A stretch of 64,000 nt of DNA from Rhipicephalus microplus. Lineage: Eukaryota > Arthropoda > Arachnida > Ixodida > Ixodidae. This document shows, one piece after another, positions 55,024 to 64,000 of the stretch. How positions within the stretch are numbered: the stretch's first letter is position 1; the number at the start of each line of letters is the position of its first letter. Below the pieces are notes generated by a model that was not told the origin of the DNA, did not search any database, and worked only from the letters and a program-made list of their open reading frames with translations. Both the position numbers and the translations under genes were made by a program. The stretch is from positions 5,275,001 to 5,339,000 of the forward strand of contig NW_027464589.1 in assembly GCF_043290135.1 (NCBI RefSeq), read 5' to 3'.

Positions 55024-58000
55024 ATGGCGCACCATAGACCGCATCAGCCTTTCCGAGAAAAAGTCAAGCGTGCTTCCATAATTCAGTGGAACGCAAGAGG
55101 TCTACATTCAAGAATGCCTGAGTTCAGACAATTCATTTTCGAAAATAGGTTTCCCATCATCATCATTTGTGAACCTCATTTTTCAAAGATACCTCATCTG
55201 TCGGGCTATGAATCGTTCGTTTCTTCATCCTGCATTGAGCGAAGTCAAGTTGCTGTGTACATCCGTAAAGAACTCACGTTCTCCAAAGAGTAGAGTCTCA
55301 CAATGGAAATCACTACATGTGTCTATATGTTAAAAAGAAGAAGTTGTCGTTTACGCTGATAGGCGCATATATAGCGCCGTCAGGTCGACTAGATCGACAG
55401 ATATTGAATGGTATATTTGCAACGACTCCAGCACCTTGGATATTGATGGGTGACTTCAACGCCCATCATCCATTGTGGGGAAGCATCAGGACAAATTGAA
55501 AAGGCACGGACCTAGTTGATCTCGCATCAGAGCCTGGGCTTCAGGTGCTGAATGACGGCAGCCCTACTTATCTCCGAGGAGTAACTTACAGCAGTTGCCT
55601 GGACTTGACATTAGTGTCGCATAGCATTGTCATGAAAGTTCAATGGTTCACAGATATTGAAACACATGGCAGCGACCATATCCCCACGTACGTGACAGTA
55701 AGAAATTTGGACGATTCTCCTTCCTCTGGAGATTCAAGACTTATTAACTGGGAAGAGTTTCAGATATTAGTGGAGAGCAAGTGCATGCACGAACCACCGG
55801 AATCCATTGAAGAAGTGATTAGTTGTGCAATGGAGACTTCCACGAAGATATGTTCGAAAGAATTGAGACGCACGGCACTCGACCAACAGTTGGAACAACT
55901 TCGAGCGGTCCGTCGACGTGCCGAAAGACGATACAGACGCACGAAATCTATCTCTGACCTCAGAGAATCCAGACGCATTCAGAAAAAAATCCAGCGTCTA
56001 ATGCACAAACTTCATGAACAACAGTGGAAGAATTTTTGTGACTCGCTAGACCCTCGAAAGCCCTTGTCTCCCGTATGGAGGACTCTTCGAGGTATTCACT
56101 CGCATCCGCAACAGCGTCACCCCTTCGCCGCTCTGGCGCTACATCAAAGTCGCTCACAGCTTGATGTTTCTGGGAAATTTCGTGCACAGATCGCTGGCGA
56201 CATCTCTATACCGATCGATCTATTGCCACAGGATGTTCCAGTCGCACGAGATCAGCAAATGGAGGTTGCATTCACCATGGAAGAACTTCATGCGGCATTG
56301 AACACATGCAGACGCTCATCGTCCCCAGGTCCGGATGGAGTGACCTATACTGTCCTATGTCACCCGAAGGCACCGCGCTGTCTCCTGGACATTTTCAATA
56401 AGTCTTGGCATGATGTAATCGTGCCTGATAAGTGGAAGTGTAGTCGTCTGGTGCCTTTGCTGAAGCCCGGAAAGTCTCCATTCGATTTGGCATCATACCT
56501 GCCTATAGCACTGGCAAGCTGCGTTGGCAAGGTCATGGAGAGGATGCTGCTTACACGCGTGGAATGGTACCTGAAACATTATATCATCTATCCTGATGCT
56601 ATGGCTGGTTTTCGACGAGGTCGGTCCTCAGTTGACAGCGTTATTGACTTAGTGACCTCTGTTCAGCATCAGAAAGCTCAGAAGCGGCTGTCGGTAGCTT
56701 TGTTCTTAGACGTGAAGGGTGCCTATGACAACGTGACCCACGAGGCTGTTCTCAATGCTCTTGAAGCAGCTGAACTTGGAGGTCGGGTCTCTCAATGGGT
56801 AAGAAGCTACCTCACAAAGAGATCCATGTTCGTTGTAACTGAAGATGGGTCTACGGATAAGTATTTCACAAGTCGTGGGGTGCCACAAGGCGGTGTTTTG
56901 AGTCCAACACTTTTCAACCTGGTTCTCGTGGGGCTCACCGAAATGCTGCCACAGATATCTCTCTACGCTGACGATATCTGCATTTAGGCGTCCGGCGTGA
57001 CATGGCCTCAAGTGCGCGCAAGAATACAGAAAACTGCAACAATGACATCGACATACCTTCGCCAGCAAGGTTTGACTATCGCCATAGAAAAATGCGCAGC
57101 GGTGGCGTTTTCACGCAAACCGATGTCTTTCTACCCATTGTGCATCGATGGAAGATCAATCCCATATAAGAGCACTCATAGATTCTTAGGCGTCATCGTA
57201 GATCGTGACATAACCTGGAGCCCGCATGTCACATACCTGAAGAAAAAGCTCATTGGCATTGAGAATGTATTCAAGTTCGTCGCCGGAAAATCATTGGGCC
57301 CATCCATACACTCCATGTTGCAGCTGTACACAGCCCTCTTTCTCGAAACTCTCCGGTACAGCCTTCCTGTCCTGTCCAACACGTGCGAGACTGACATCCG
57401 TGCACTGCAAAGCGTTCAAGCCCAAACACTTCGGACATGCCTTTTCCTTCCAAGATGCTCATCGACATTGTCAACTATTGTTATTGCACAAGAACAACCG
57501 GTCACAACGCAAATTATTGTCGAGACGCTGGGAGCACACATTCGGCATTTATCACGGCTACCGTCACATCATCTAGCGTGTTTGACAGCTCGGAGGCCCC
57601 ATTCTTCGTACTGCGGTCTCGTGACAAAACATCAGGACATACTACCGCCTGGCTTCAAACTTGCGATGCATCCAGCAACTGCGCCATGGAGTCTTCGTCA
57701 ACCTGACGTGCGCTTATCAGTTCCTGGAATCTTTAAGAAGGCACGCATGTCAACGCTAGCCCTGAAGCAATTGACTTTGCACCTGTTGGACGAAAGTTAC
57801 TTCGACCGCATACATGTTTACACCGATGGCTCCACTAATTTCAACAGCTCCACAGGAGCAGTGGTTGTTCCATCTGAAAATGTGTTGCTTCAGTACAAGT
57901 TTTCTCACACCACGACGTCGACAGCAGCAGAGCTCGCAGCACTTCAAGGTCCAGTAAAGTACATTCTTCGCCAGCAACCTAAACAATGGGCCATCTTTTG

Positions 58001-58682
58001 CGACTCCAGGTCAGCCTTACAGTCACTACGGTTTGTTATGCAGCACGGGTTACATGAAGAATCAGTATATCAGATAAGGCACGACTACCACGAAGCGCTC
58101 ACGGAAGGTCACGATATTGTATTTCAGTGGTTGCCGAGTCATTGCGGAATCGTCGGCAATGACCGCGCGGATGAAGCTGCTCGATCGGCTCATGACCAGG
58201 ACTAACGCACGCCCATACCGCTCTTGACAACGGACGCTGCAAGGCTACTACAATCACTTGTTCGCCGTATATCTCTCCTACAATAGAATACGCAGGGTTT
58301 CTCCAACACGCACCTGTATTCGATCGACCCAAGCTTGCAACTTAGTTTGCCATCCGGGCTCCCACGATGAGCTGAAACTTTACTGTGTCGCATGAGGTTT
58401 GGCGTGGCATTTACAAATTCGTACTCTCGTCTCCTTGAAATGGCGAGCACTTCGGCATGCAACATATGCGCCTGCGAGGAAACGCTTGAGCACATTCTAT
58501 ATCATTGCCCAGCATACCAGACCGAACGACGTATTATGAAAGCCAAGCTCTGTCAGCTGGATTCACGGCCGCTTACAGAAGAGAAGATCCTGGGACCTTG
58601 GCCGACCGCTTCCCATACGCGCAAAGCCACGAAAGCCCTCTTATATTTTTTAAGGACCACCAAACTTCATGACCGCTTGTGA
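55024..58682 (+). pseudogene. D ORF2: EEP endonuclease, RT, RNase H, CCHC; about six lesions
   Basis: MAHHRPHQPFREKVKRASII starts EEP. A frameshift falls between about 55290 and 55317. GDFNAHHPLWGS precedes TGA 55497-55499, and the same frame resumes with GSDHIPTYV. RT: LKPGKSPFDLASYLPIALAS, FLDVKGAYDN, GVPQGGVLSPTLF, YADDICI, then TAG 56985-56987 in place of tryptophan. The frame continues to RNase H (VYTDGSTNFNSSTGAVVVPS, TAAELAALQG, FCDSRSALQ, GNDRADEAARSAHD), with stops at 58203-58205 and two more before 58392. The C-terminal module has CNICACEETLEHILYHC and ends TKALLYFLRTTKLHDRL. Most lesions are single-base nonsense changes that keep the frame. Confidence 0.93.
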
Positions 58683-58882
58683 AAGAACTGTGCGAGGCCG
58701 TACTGTGTAGTCTCGAGCTGACTATTTATGCTTCTCTTTCTTACTCCTCTTCTTTTCTGTCTCTTTCTGTTCTATTATTCTCCTTTTCCCCCACCCCAAG
58801 TGTAGGGTAGCCAACCGAGCCAAGCTTGGTTAACCTCCCTGCCTTTCCTCTCTATTTATCTCTCTTTCTCTCTCTCTCTCTC
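58683..58882 (+). other. D 3' UTR with polypyrimidine and (TC)n tail
   Basis: 200 nt of CT-rich sequence end in tctctctctctctctctc at the target duplication. The segment ccgagccaagcttggttaac and nearby bases resemble the E and F family 3' UTRs (gttaaccagcctatag on the opposite strand), which suggests a shared 3' recognition motif. Confidence 0.75.
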
Positions 58883-59832
58883 TTGGTTACCCTGCAAGTC
58901 TTACCCTTATGCCCATATCTCTGGCAGTTGTAACACCTTACTGCCGGTTCAATGTATTCCTTTACAGTGTGAACCTTAAAGCCGAGAGCAACTCTTTTTG
59001 GCAATGGCATGACATGTCTAAACTGGAGTATTACATTACGTATAGGCTGCATTGTGGTACTTCTATCTTCATTTCATGCCCATCTCTTTTGTCGTGTGAC
59101 TGAGATTACTCCAGCATCTTTAAGATATTCCAGTATGTCATAATCACTGTATTCGAGTGGAACATTTCTTATCTTTGCTAGGGTCTTCATGTAAGACTGA
59201 GGTATCATCACATGTACGGGCAATCCAGCAAGACTCTTGATCAGCAGCAACTTGTTTGCAGAGTACAAAGACCATACTCCAACACAAAAATTTCCGTCTC
59301 TGTTGATTCTTGATGATGTCACTTTCTAACTGATAGCACAGATTATCTCAGATGCCATGCGATTGGGATTCACCTTCCAGAAGGAGTCCTCGGCAGCGAT
59401 TGGTCTGAACACCACCGGTATCCCCGTAGCTCGGTTCTTGTGATGGGTGACCACCGTGTAAGCTCCCTCGTCTTCCTTGGGTGCTTCTGTATCCATCTGT
59501 ATCATGCCATTCAGCGAGTACGTCGATGTGGTGTCATCGTTGTCAACCTCTCCTTCCTCCTCTGTACGCCTCTTCTTACACTACGAGGCCTCGCTGTTCT
59601 CTGTATGGGACGACAATATTGTTCCTGAGCCTGCAGCAACTTGAAGTCGAGCGGGATGGATAAGTGGTGCTCCGCTTGGCGCTAGCGGTATCTCGTTGTC
59701 CCCCATACCAAGGCTTTGCCAGGTATGAGGCACGGTCCCGCTAAGGGGCAATTCTGATCGCGATGCATAGTGAAACTCCGACTCACCGATGTTTAGCTGC
59801 CACTCTGGAGACAGTCCACCCACCGCACACAC
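58883..59832 (-). pseudogene. C2 ORF1 5' part: gag-like N-terminal domain
   Basis: The frame 59832-59581 (MCAVGGLSPEWQLNIGESEF ...) lies upstream of the region homologous to C1 and may be the true N-terminus or part of the 5' UTR. The gag domain follows at about 59560-59074 (SSRINRDGNFCVGVWSLYSA, then NKLLLIKSLAGLPVHVMIPQ) with a TAG just before SSRINRDG. A shift near 59080 leads to 59052-58883 (PIRNVILQFRHVMPLPKRVA ... CYNCQRYGHKGKTC), the first zinc knuckle, where element D has inserted. Confidence 0.8.
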
Positions 59833-59915
59833 CGTAAAAAAATCCCGAACTCAATATAATAACTGAATTAAGACAGCCAAATGAAGCTACGGGCTTCTTC
59901 CATTCACTTTTTTTC
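59833..59915 (-). other. C2 5' terminal non-coding sequence
   Basis: About 80 bp of AT-rich, non-satellite sequence (ctcaatataataactgaatt) end in a T-run and cctc at the satellite junction. It is probably the 5' UTR of family C. No homologous copy in the window confirms it, because C1 is truncated before this point. Confidence 0.55.
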
Positions 59916-60891
59916 CTCTGGAGTGTTCACTAGATGGACGCATGGACAAAATCATGGATCGACGAACAGACACACTAGCAGGACAGACGCATAGACGGAC
60001 GCGTAAAGCGAGTATGTGCCATAGGGTATGCGAGATGGCGGCACTTGAAGGGTTCACTAGCTGGACGCAAGGACGGACACATGGACAGATGTACACAAGA
60101 GCAGATTGACGGACCAATAGACGTACGCTTAAAGGATGTATGTGCCACAGGGTATGCAAGGTGGCGTTATTTGAAGTGTTCTCTAGATGGACGCATAGAC
60201 GGACGGAAAGACATACTTGCGAACGGACGGATGGATAGACGGACGCATAAAGCGGATATGTGCCACGGGGTATGCGAGATGGCGTTTTTCGAGTGATCAC
60301 TACATGGCAGCATAGACGGACGCATGGACGGATGGACAGACAGACTAGCAGACGGACGTACGAATAGACGGACGCGTAAAGCGGGTATGTGCCACAGGGT
60401 ATGCGAGATGGTCGTACTTGGAGTTTTCACTAGCTGGACGAACGGGCGGATACATCGACGGACAGAACGACATAGCAGACAGATAGACAGATAGACGGAC
60501 ACATAATACGGGTGTGTGCCACAGGGTATGCGAGAGGGCGGTACTTATAGTAATTACTAGATGGATGCACAGATGGATGGATGGACAGACAGACAAGCAA
60601 ACGGACGTATAGATAGACGGACGCGTAAAGCGGGTATGTGGCACAGGGTACGCGAGATGGCGGTACTTGGAGGGTTCACTAGACGGACGCATGGACGGAC
60701 GCATGAACGGACAGGCAAGCAGAATAGCAGAAGAACGGACAGACAGATGGGTGCTCAAAGCGGGTATGTGCCACAGATTATGCGAGATACGAGATGGCTG
60801 TACTTGCAGTGTTCACTAGGTGGACGCATGGATGGACGCATGGACAGACGGACAGACGGAATAGGAGACGGACACACGCATAAAGCGGGAA
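59916..60891 (+). repeat. Satellite block S9
   Basis: About eight monomers. The monomer at 60275-60370 (gcagcatagacggacgcatg context with a tcactac start) matches one at about 7.47-7.57 kb, which again indicates shared higher-order units. The last 12 bp, ataaagcgggaa, are the left copy of the F2 target duplication. Confidence 0.93.
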
Positions 60892-62460
60892 GAAAGGAAG
60901 GAAAATAGAGGGAAAAGAAGGGCAAGGAGGTTAACCAGCCTATAGACAGCCGGTTTGCTACCCTGCGCATGGGAGAGGGATGGGGGAGATGAAAGAGAGC
61001 GGAGAGGGGAGATAGAAACAGCACATTCGGCAGCACCGCGCGCACACTCAGTCATAGTCCAGTCTTGTCTTTCGCGGTGTGTGACATTGCTGTTACAGTC
61101 GCTTGTTCAAGTCGGTGTCGCGTAGGAATTTCAACAGAGCCTTCGTCGCCTTCTGTTGCAAGGTCTTCTCTTGGGCACTTGACAGAATAGTGTCCACAGA
61201 CATTTGGCTGTTGTCGATGCGCGCAAAAGCAGACGCCAGTGATTGTCTCTGGATTTCATACACTGGACAGTCACACAGGATGTGTTGTAGCGTCTCTTCG
61301 CAATGACAGGCATCGCAGAGAGCTTTGTCGGCCATTCCTATGACAAAGGAGTAAGATTTTGTAAATGCCACTCCTAGCCATAAGCGATGAAGAAGGGTGC
61401 CTTCTCTTAGGTCGAGTCCAGTGGGCATGCGGAGAGCCATCAAAGAGGACAGGTGGTGTTGACGATTCGTATCGATGCTTGGTGGGCACCATAGTGAAAA
61501 CGTGATTTCACGCGCAAGTCGTCGAAGATTACTGGCAGCATCAATCCTCGAAAGTGTTATGGCTTCTTCTCGTGTTCCTTCAAGGGCTGCCCGCGCGGCA
61601 GTATCAGCATGTTCGTTTCCTATGATGCCGCAGTGACTTGGCAGCCATTGAAGCGTCACATGATGCCCTTTCTCGAGTAAAGTGTGGAGAAGGCATCGAA
61701 TTTCAAAAACAAGCTGTTAGTACGGGCCGCGACGCAGTGCTTAGAGCACAGATTGAAGGGTAGCCCTTGAGTCGCTGAAAATCGACCATTGTTGCGGTGG
61801 TTCTCGATTGACCACACAAAGTGCAGCGCGCAAAGCAGCTAGTTCCGCTGCTGTAGATTGCGTGGAGTGGTTAGTCCTAAAGCTGATGGTAAAACCTCTT
61901 GCTGGGATAACTACTGCCCCTGACGAACACTGGTGGTTCATGGAACCATCGGTGTATACATGTATGCTGTCTGAATATTTCTCGTGCAAAAGAAGGAGAG
62001 ACAGTTGTTTCAGCACGGGCGACGAAAACTCAGATTTCCTCCGGATCCCTGGTACACTAAGATGCACTGTGGGTCGAATAAGACACCAAGGTGATATGGA
62101 TGGTTTAAATGTAGGAGTGAAGCCCGAGGGAAGTTTATCGTTGTCTTTCACGATAATTTTGGCGAACGATGCTTGGCGCCTCTCTGAAGGCAACAGTGCA
62201 AGGTGATGGCCGGGGGCACGTGCGAAGTGTCGGATGTGCGTTCTCAGGACTTCTACAACAATGTGAGTTTGTATCGGATAGTCACCAGCAATTTCAATTG
62301 TTGCTTCTGTTGACGTACATCTGGGCAGACCGAGGCAAACTCTCAGCGCTTGGGCTTGTACTGCCTGTAAAACACGAACATTGGTTTTGCAGGTATTGCT
62401 AAGCACGGGCAAGCTATATCTGAGGAAACCGAGAAACAGGGCTCTGTAGAGCTCCATCAG
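60892..62460 (-). mobile_element. Element F2: 5'-truncated F-family retrotransposon
   Basis: Perfect 12-bp target duplication ataaagcgggaa at 60880-60891 and 62461-62472. It starts in RT C-terminal codons (LMELYRALFLGFLRYSLPVL) and ends in the F-family 3' UTR (61092-60892) with an A/G-rich end. 1.57 kb, truncated at the 5' side. Confidence 0.94.
61093..62460 (-). pseudogene. F2 ORF2 fragment: post-RT region, RNase H, CCHC C-terminus
   Basis: Frame 62460-61741 carries the RT thumb/connection (LQAVQAQALRVCLGLPRCTS) and RNase H with IHVYTDGSMNHQCSSGAVVI, TAAELAALRAALC and FSDSRATLQ. A break near 61700-61740 separates it from frame 61659-61093 (HCGIIGNEHADTAARAAL ... CDACHCEETLQHILCDC ... KALLKFLRDTDLNKRL). 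It preserves the C-terminal zinc module that is damaged in F1. Only one main frame break is visible, so F2 appears less decayed than F1 over the shared region. Confidence 0.93.
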
Positions 62461-64000
62461 ATAAAGCGGGAATGTGCCACAGCGTATACGAGATGCCAGA
62501 TGGTGGTACTTGGTATATTTACTAGACGCACGCACGGACACACGCGTGGGCGGACAGACAGACTAGCAGATGGACGGAGGGATAGACGTGCTAGTTAGGC
62601 GGGCATGTGCCACAGGTGATGCGAGTTGGCGGTACTTGGAGTGTTCACTAGATGGATGCATGGACGGACGCATGGGCGGACAGACAGACAGACTAGCAGA
62701 CGAATTGACGGATAGATGGACGCGTAAAGCGGGTATGAGGAGCGGGGTATGCGAGAAGCGAGATGATGGTAGGTTGTGTGTTCACTAGAAACACCCAGGA
62801 GGGACGCATGGGTGGACAGACAGACACACTAGCAGATAGACGGACGGATAGACGGACGCGTAAAGCGTGTATGTGCCACAGGGTGTGCGAGGTGGCGGTA
62901 CCTGGAGTGTTCACTAGATGAACGCATGGACGGACGGACAGACAGACTAGCAGACGGAAGGACGGATAGACGGATGCTTAAAGCGGGTATGTGCCACAGG
63001 GTATGCGAGATGCCGGATGGCGGTATTTGCAGTGTTCAACAGCGTTGTGCCCGAACGTATGGATGGTCGGACAGACAGACTAGCAGACGGACGGACTATT
63101 AGACGGACGCCTAAAGCGGATATGTGCCACAGGGTGTGCGACATGGCGGTACTTGGAGTTTTCACTAGATGGACGTACGGATAAACGCAAAGGAACAGGC
63201 AAGCAGAGTAGCAGATAAATGGAGAGGTAGATGGACGCGTGAAGCGGGTAACTGCCACAGAGCATGCGAGAGGCGAGATGGCTGTACTTGCAGTGTTCAC
63301 TAGCTGAACGCACGGACGGACGTATGAACGGACGGACAGACAAAATAGCAGACGGACGGAAGCGTAAAGCGAGATTGTGCAACAGCTTATAGCAGATGCG
63401 AGATGGTGGTACTTGGTGTATTCCCTAGATTCACGCATGGACGGACATGTTGGCGGACGGACAGACAGACTAGCAGATGGACGGAGGGATAGACAGACTC
63501 GTAACGCGGGTATGTGCCACAGCTTATGCGATATGGCAGTACTTGGAGTGTTCACTAGAAGGACGCATGGAGGGACACTTGGGCAGACAGAGAGACAGAC
63601 CAGCAGACGGATTGACGAATAGATCGACGCGTATTGTGGGTATGTGCAACGGGATATGCGGGAGGCGAGATGGTTGTACTTGGTGTGTTTGTGGGTATGT
63701 GCAACGGGATATGCGAGAGGCGAGATGGTTGTACTTGGTGTGTTCACTAGATGCACCCACGGATGGACGCATGGGCGGACCGACAGACAGACTAGCAGAT
63801 GGACGGACGTGTAAAGCCTGTATGTGCCACAGGGTGTGCGAGGTGGCAGTACTTGTGGTGTTCACTAGATGGACGCATGGACGAAAGCATGGATCGCCGG
63901 ACAGACAGACTAGCAGAAGGACAGACGGATAAACGGACGCGTAAAGCGGGTATGTGCCACATGGTATGCGAGATGGCGGTATTTGGAGGGTTTCATTTCA
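62461..64000 (+). repeat. Satellite array block S10, continues beyond the window
   Basis: About 12 monomers in the common orientation. Variants such as agatggacggagggatagac and gtgcaacggggtatgcg resemble monomers at about 18.8-20.3 kb. It contains a 55-bp tandem duplication at 63636-63745. The window ends inside a monomer. ORFs here (up to 269 aa on the minus strand) are repeat artefacts. Confidence 0.94.
63636..63745 (+). repeat. 55-bp tandem duplication within a satellite monomer
   Basis: Two adjacent copies (63636-63690 and 63691-63745), each starting gtgggtatgtgcaacggg, differ at about one internal position (gcgggagg versus gcgagagg) and at the very end. The unit is the conserved half of the satellite monomer without its variable half. 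Confidence 0.9.

Larger units (their letters stand above)
53544..58882 (+). mobile_element. Element D: full-length RNase-H-bearing non-LTR retrotransposon nested in C2 ORF1
   Basis: A perfect 12-bp target duplication, ttggttaccctg, flanks it (53532-53543 and 58883-58894). The plus-strand order is 5' UTR (105 nt), ORF1 (53649-55019), ORF2 (55024-58682) and a 3' UTR ending in a (TC)n tail. It lies opposite to its host element C2 and splits the C2 gag between its first and second zinc knuckles. It is related to F1 and E2. Several in-frame stops and shifts make it inactive. Confidence 0.94.
49438..59915 (-). mobile_element. Element C2: C-family retrotransposon, 3' end missing, interrupted by element D
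   Basis: Minus-strand ORF1 5' part (59832-58883), element D insertion, ORF1 3' part (53543-53003), then ORF2 (52952 to 49438). It extends further 5' than C1, to about 59915, where satellite (ggagtgttcactagatgg) begins. The 3' part of ORF2, the 3' UTR and the tail seen in C1 are missing: sequence ends at 49438 inside the CHCDH-coding region, next to a locally duplicated stretch (ctctgcatggccacaatgg / cttctgcatgtccacaatgg). A missing 3' end is unusual for target-primed insertion and points to later deletion. Confidence 0.87.

Noticed and set aside
1..64000. tRNA, rRNA, SINE or host protein-coding genes
   Set aside because: I looked for A/B-box-like promoters, conserved rRNA strings and intron-bearing host ORFs between elements. 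All non-element sequence is satellite, and nothing met a supportable standard by eye.

Overview
The window looks like a block of arthropod, most likely hard-tick (Ixodida), heterochromatin. It holds no host protein-coding gene that I can support. I infer a tick from the mix of families: several RNase-H-bearing non-LTR retrotransposon lineages with EEP endonuclease and CCHC gag-like ORF1s, a CR1/L2-group element with an esterase ORF1, and a Penelope-like element, all set in a diverged minisatellite. I cannot name a species.

The matrix is one satellite family, always in the same orientation. Its monomer is about 115-150 bp. One half is conserved (core ...taaagcgggtatgtgcc / acagggtatgcgagatgg / cggtacttggagtgttcac). 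The other half is hypervariable and built from ACGG/GACA tetranucleotides. Blocks lie at 4.4-8.7, 13.97-14.03, 16.3-20.85, 21.25-21.44, 26.3-30.6, 32.8-32.97, 37.7-38.0, 48.9-49.4, 59.9-60.9 and 62.5-64.0 kb. Shared rare variants show higher-order repeat structure.

Retroelements are inserted in this matrix. I label the families A, C, D, E, F, L2, CR1 and PLE for this window only. A1 (1-4372, minus) runs off the left edge. C1 is 8721-13973 (minus), E1 14033-16340 (minus), a 3' fragment of C is 20851-21245 (plus), F1 21437-26311 (minus), PLE 30579-32802 (plus), E2 32967-37678 (minus) with a CR1-like fragment inside it, A2 38030-48876 (minus) interrupted by a complete L2-like element (43341-48285), C2 49438-59915 (minus) interrupted by element D (53544-58882, plus), and F2 60892-62460 (minus). 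Target-site duplications can be read for A2, E1, E2, F2, D and PLE.

Most elements have the two-gene plan of I-group retrotransposons: ORF1, a nucleic-acid-binding gag-like protein with CCHC knuckles, then ORF2, made of EEP endonuclease, reverse transcriptase, RNase H and a C-terminal CCHC/HC motif. Nearly all are broken by nonsense codons, frameshifts, deletions or 5' truncation. The exception is the L2-like element, whose ORF1 (341 aa, Zn-binding CXXC, coiled coil, SGNH esterase) and ORF2 (1096 aa, EEP and RT) are uninterrupted. The PLE has a GIY-YIG endonuclease and near-perfect 87-bp inverted terminal repeats. I found no tRNA, rRNA, CRISPR array or host gene. The most interesting features are the apparent clustering of insertions in the conserved half of the satellite, the PLE termini, the satellite's higher-order structure, and the two nested insertions within gag genes.
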